From the NCBI GenBank assembly GCA_016785225.1, contig JAFBJZ010000831.1:4536001-4600000 (forward strand): a stretch of DNA of 64,000 bases, given 5' to 3'. The notes below the pieces were generated by a model, which was given only the letters and a program-made list of their open reading frames with translations, did no database searches and had not been told where the DNA came from. Positions within the stretch are counted from its first letter, which is position 1; each line of letters starts with the position of its first letter. This stretch comes from Psettodes erumei. Its lineage: Eukaryota; Chordata; Actinopteri; Pleuronectiformes; Psettodidae. Shown piece after piece: positions 43,501 through 49,500 of the stretch. The position numbers were made by a program, and so were the translations under genes.

Positions 43501-46500
43501 GCATATGTTGCAGTGAGAGGAACATTTCTTTGTAGGCCAGTGTTTATGTCTATGGATCTGTCAGTGTTGTGTTTCATAGTTCAGTCAAAATACAAATAAA
43601 TAAATAGAAATGGCCAAATCTCTAAATGGATGATTAAGGTATTTTACAGCAAACTGCAATGAAAATGAATGTAGGTAAAAGATAATGAAATATTAGCCCT
43701 ATAATCAATGAGGCACATAATGCAACGTAACAGTCTGAGCTGTCTAGCTGTCTGTGAATTTTGCACCATGTGCATGAGCAATGTTAGTGTCATCTAGAGC
43801 TATGAACAACAGCATGTAGCTAATATGCCCTTCTCTTCTCCCCCCCGCAGTGTTCAGTGACCTGCGGTCGGGGCAACAAAAAGCGGGAGATAGCCTGTGT
43901 CCTTCAGAACCAAACCAAAACCGAGGAGGAGCATTGCAGTCATCTGCCTCGGCCGCGGACGCAGAAGGCCTGCCGGGCGCGAGGATGCCCCAGTTGGAAA
44001 GCCAACAGGTGGAGGGAGGTATGTTTGCTCTTCTCGCCATCTCCTCTGGCTCGAAAAAAGAAATAACCTCTCTGGGACCACGATAACAGTAACTGCTGCG
44101 AGCAGCTGAGACACAAGCTCAGGGCTTCAAAGGTTTCCCAGGGGTTGAGAAAGCACCCGTCCAATCACCACTCAGTTTATTCTTCAAACGTAATGTGTCA
44201 TTTCCCCAAGTGTGAACTAAACACCACAGGCTGCATTTGCAAAACTGTTTATTTAGGGCACTGGACATTTATACGTCATGCTCAAATATTCAAACAAAAA
44301 TGCTGAAGCACTTGTGTGGTGTAATCTGCGGCTTAAGGCGGAGCGAGTTCTTTGTCAGACCACACACGGACTCGCACGGCGGCCCATGAGCGTGTACATG
44401 CAAATCACATTCTGCACACTAATTCTTTATTAAGCATTTGTTTGTAGTTCAAATGCCATAGTAAGCCTTCTTGATGAAACATAGTGAGCACACATATCCA
44501 GAGGTGCAGCTGATGCAGCCGAGCTCGGCCCCCCATGCAGATGAAAGCATGGCGTCCAGAATGACACATGTCCCGAGGCGCTGCAGGTTTCTGTTCCGCC
44601 GTACACGAGTGCAACCAGACACTGGGAAGAGTCACCAGAGGGGTTGAGGTCACAGTCATCGCAGGGCCGACCACACAGCCACGGTATCTGCTACCGAGGA
44701 GGGGGGCTGGGGTGGGCTGGGGTGGGCTGGGGTGGGCTGGGGTGGGTCTGCTTGCAGCACAACTCAGAGTCCCGGAGGGAGGAAAAATGTTCAAAACCAA
44801 ATTTATCACAAGTGCTGGGCCAGACGGAGAGAATGTTCTGTCATGCTCTTCGTCATGCATTGTCAGATTACCCCGAGGAACGAGCGCACTGTGTGTTCAG
44901 AAACGCACAAGTACAGAAATATAGCGTTCTCTGCTTGTAGACGCATATGTCAACAATTTATATGCTTATACCACATCTTTTCTGGCACTTCTTTGATGAA
45001 TCCATAGCTAAAGGATATTTGTATGATACTCCAAAATATTGTTAATAATCTTTCCCTCTCCTGTACAGAGTCTAACCCCTCTCCCCTTTTCCAAGTAAGT
45101 GTAAAATCCCCAAAGGTCCACGAAAGGCCCACATCCTACCTCCCTCCACAAGACTCCTGCCACTCCCTGCTCTTTGAGGGTGTCCTCCTCCCCTCTCACT
45201 CTCTCCCTTTGCCAGTGTCTGGAAGCAATCATCTTCCTCCACATACCACCAGCAACCATGAAATCCTCAACTAGAGCATAAAGACATGTTTTATATCTTA
45301 ATATCCATGCATGTGACAACTTTGAAACCTCAGCACCCACTGTTTGAGTTATTACACAGCTACCCAGCCCTCTCAGTCACCTCTGACTGGGGGTGTAATG
45401 GGCAGCATCTTAGTGGAGCTGTGGTGGGCAGGCTGCCCTCTGAGCCATTTCCCAGTGTCCAAGGATGCAAGAATAATTCTCCGCTTTTTACTTACTATTT
45501 TCAATAATATGTATTTTCTTCCTTTTTTCTATAGATATCCAGCTATGCTTGATTTTAATTGCTCATGTGTCTTAGATAAATGAAATTCAATTAAATTCCG
45601 TGGTGTTAGGGTCACGGCTCTCTCACAACATCGGTAAAAAATAAAATGACCTGCATGGCTCAATACCATTACAGATGAGTGAGGAATGCCGCAGCATTTA
45701 AGGGCGACTAGAACCACTTTAACAGCAGGTTCTATTTCCAGGCTTTGGACAATTTTTAAAGCGCCATTTTTTGATTTGAAGCTCAGATTTCCTTTGGCGC
45801 TTTTTGTTCTCTTTCCAGACTGAAAAGACTCGACCCCCTCACATTTAACCACACACTCTGCAATGATAACACGCAATTGCAATGAGAAACGAACAGCGCA
45901 AACACATCTGGAAGTTTTCGGGAAATGTGATACTCGCTGTATAATGCACAGATTTTCTGACTGTGTGAAATTGCCGAAGCTTGGCACTGTTCTTTGAGGT
46001 CTAGAAAGGGGATGGGGGGGGGGGGGGGTAGAGCAAAATCAGCCTGATCAGCTCAAGCCCAGAGTGCTTCCTCAGTATGCAGGTATGCTTCTCAAAAGAC
46101 TTCAAAGAGATGGTCAGATATATGGCTCACAGAGGAGCGTAAGACTGGCTTTGGATTAATTGAGTGCATTGTGGAGGAAGCACTGCAGACCAAACAAACT
46201 TGTCACATTAAAATGAGTCTAAGAAATAATAAGATGCCATTGTACAATGGAAAATAACCTTTCTGGAGAAATAAAGCTTCCCAGACTTGTAATGTTTTAC
46301 TTATTTGTAGTTTGTAGGTGTAATAAAACATATTTTGTAGTGGTCTACAAGAGAAATGCTTGCTGGGGTGCACAAGATCCTTCAGTTCCATGGTTGGCTA
46401 CAAAATTTACAGCAAATAATATGTTCATGAATCTCACTCGCTCTCAGCCGAGTCCTGCTAAAAGCCCTCTCCAAGCCTGACCCAGTATTACCCCAATGAC

Positions 46501-49500
46501 ATAATTGGGGGGGGGTGTTGTTTTTTTTGTTTTTTTTTAATCAAACTCTGGGAAACCTCCTCCAGAGACATAGAAAACATTGTACACACTTTTTTTACAA
46601 GCTGAGTTCTGACATGTAAATTAAACTACATGCATAAAATCAGTGGAATCCACTGAGAATGAGAATTGAGGTTGGAAAATAATTATCATACTTGGACTAT
46701 ATGTTCTCAATCACTTCTCTGTCTGCTTCATCAGTGTTCCGTCACCTGTGGAGTCGGCGTTCAGAGCCGAGATGTGTACTGCAGGCTGAAAGGCACCGGG
46801 CGGGTCAGAGAGGAGCTCTGTGACGCTCACCAGCGCCCCGCTGCCGCCCGACCATGCCAGGCTGCTGAATGCATGCGTTACACTTGGGTCGCTGGCGAAT
46901 GGGAAGACGTGAGTAGTGCCGCTCGGTCTTCGTCTCCCTCTTCCCACGTGTAAATCCCCCTCTTCCGTGCTCCCAGTGTGAGACGAGACGATGTGAGAGA
47001 TATGCAGATGTTTAACCATCTTATTAAGGTTTTTACTGGCTGAGATCTGCTCTCTCTCTGCACCATTAAACAGACGACCTGCAGGTACCCCTGCTCTCCT
47101 GCGTCATTCGTGAGGAGCTTTAGTGATAACTATCAGCAGCATATCGTACAGTATCAATCCTCAAAGCAGTGACAGCCATCAGCCCTTTGTTCTTGTTGAA
47201 TATCACTGTTCGGTGTCACGCTAGCAGAGTGTTTCTTTTCTTTGGCTCATCTTTCTTCAATGTCCTGTGCTTTGTCCTCCAAAAGTGAGGCATAAAAAGA
47301 GGGGCACCATGTAGGGACGTGGCCATGTATCCTCCTGCTGCAGGAATGTTTGCAGTGTTCAGATTCCTGTCTGCGTTGCCTTGAGAACTCACAGACTCCC
47401 TTCGTTCACAGTTTGGCCCTGAAATCACTCTCTGTTCTTGTGGGATACAAATAAAGTGTCATTAAAATCCACACACACGCAGCAGACTTTTTACATGAGT
47501 GAGTTTTAGGATTCTGATCCATATTACGCCTGTAAACTCATCACTGGGCCTTGAGGGAAACCAGCTTAACTTTTATCTTTTATGGTAACATTGTCAACCA
47601 CAGCACATGTGGGTTTGTGTTCCTTAAAAGGTGGTGTTACTGTTGTCAACACTCACTTTTATCTGCTAGCGCAAACCTGTTTGTGGCTGTGTGGAGTCTG
47701 AGAGGTTCCTGGCGTTGTTGCTGAAAGTACAACACTGCCCCCCCTCTGCCAGCTCTTCTCCTCCTCTCTTACTGATCCCTCCCCTTGCTTCATTTTTTTT
47801 TTCCTGCAGTGTAATGCAACCTGCGGAGAAGGCATGAGGAGCAGGAAGGTGAGGTGCACGGGCCCAGGCAGGACGCCCGTCCAGCACGATTACTGTGAGC
47901 CGTCAGCCCGGCCTCTGTCACACCAACGCTGCAAGGGGGCTCCCTGCCACTACATATGGATCACAGGAGAATGGTCACAGGTAAGAGAAGAGACATTAGG
48001 TGCAAATACAATGAATTGAGTAAAAAAAAAGCTAAAAATGCTAGTCCCAAATACTCAAAGCATTAGGCGATGTCTTAAGATTGTAAAAACCCCAAAATTA
48101 TTCAGTCTAAAATTATATAAAACAAAAAACATTTGAGGGATACCCCCCCCAGTCAGTCAGATGGTACAGTCTCATTATAAGTATATTAGTGCCGCAGAGA
48201 CCCAGGTGAAGGAATCCACTTCTGTATTTAATGTTACTTCTCTGTGCAAACATTTACTCATGCCAGTATCAGTAACTGTCAGCGTGTGTGTGTGTGTGTC
48301 TGTGCGTTTGTGTGGCTCAGTGCTCTGCCAGCTGCGGTGTTGGCTACCAGCAGCGTATTGTCTCCTGCTCCATGGTTCCCTCCTCCCAGGCTGTGCGCCC
48401 GTACACCGCCACCCAGTCCTCCTCTGCCAGCACCCGCTGCCCCGAGCCTCGCCCACCTGGCACGCGGCCCTGCCTCCTCAGGGACTGCCCGCACACGACC
48501 TACTGGAAAGTTGGCCCGTGGAGCAAGGTGAAGCAGGCGGCGACGAATCCTGTCAAGCTACTCTGCATTTTTCACAGAACATCGTCGTTGATTAAGTTGT
48601 GTTGATAAATCTTATTTAGATTTGGTTTGTTTTTTTCATTTGTTGACTGTTTCATTTCTGTGTGTGTCTGTGTGTGTGTGTGTACCAGTGCTCACAGACC
48701 TGTGGCGCAGGTGTGATGGAGCGCAGAGTGGAGTGTGTGACCTCCAAAGGTCAACCGTCCAAACACTGTCGTCCATCAGAAAGACCTGAGTCGCAAGTTG
48801 CGTGTCAAGACAGAGAATGTGAGTCTTCCTCTCCTCTTTGTTTTCCTCTTCTCTTCTCCTCTCCTCTCCTCTCCTCTCATTTCTAATACCCAGAGGTCTC
48901 CTCCAGCTATTTAGTACATAAGTCAGCAATTCTTCCACCTTGTCCAACTTCTCTGATCCATGCAGTGCTTACTGCCAACATACAATGTGTAGAGTAATGG
49001 TGTCAAATTGAGTGTGCTGTATATGGCAACCAACCCCGTATCTGATTGTGTTTACAGAAACTCAGCTTTTTACTTTGTTTTCACACATTAGCCAGACCAA
49101 CGACTCCTGCTCAAAGCCTCTTGGGGTGATTACTTAGTGGAACAATAAATAGACAGTCAGCAGTTTTCTGTAAATTGTGATATGGACAGTCTGTCAGAAT
49201 GCCTCAGGGACTGTGTGCTGGGGCCGAGGCAGCCTTCATTGTGGACTCGGCAAGCGCTGTAAAAACCCGGCAGCGGGCCAAAGTTTGCAGGTTCGCTCCC
49301 CCGCATTTCAGATGTTTCAGTGCTGGCGCAATGGACTGTACATTCCCTACTTGGCTTCTGCCAAGTCAGGCACTTGCAAAATTAAAATGATATGCTCGGG
49401 TGACAGCCAGTTCTGCGGTCAAGTATTAATGCTAATCAGCTAATCAGCGCGATACGAGCTGCAGCGGTCTGGGACAACAGAGGAGGCCACACAGACGAGA

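Larger units (their letters stand above)
32571..43850 (+). other. adamts20: intron 20 (11.3 kb, largest in window)
   Basis: Exon 20 joins exon 21 directly within TSR11, so no coding exon is expected inside. Seen: MITE-like repeat copy 2 (about 38412-38623), (TTTTA)n at 38798-38824, a T-run at about 36559-36573 and a TG microsatellite at about 42572-42593. Open frames up to about 155 codons occur on both strands but have no protein-like features. Confidence 0.6.
44019..46734 (+). other. adamts20: intron 21 (2.7 kb)
   Basis: Contains a G-rich 10-bp minisatellite at 44701-44746, a G15 run at 46014-46028 and a T-rich run near 46520-46539. No exon seen. Confidence 0.6.

Noticed and set aside
45529..45987. 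Open frame of 152 codons on the - strand in intron 21
   Set aside because: No domain, no promoter or splice signals, no protein-like pattern.
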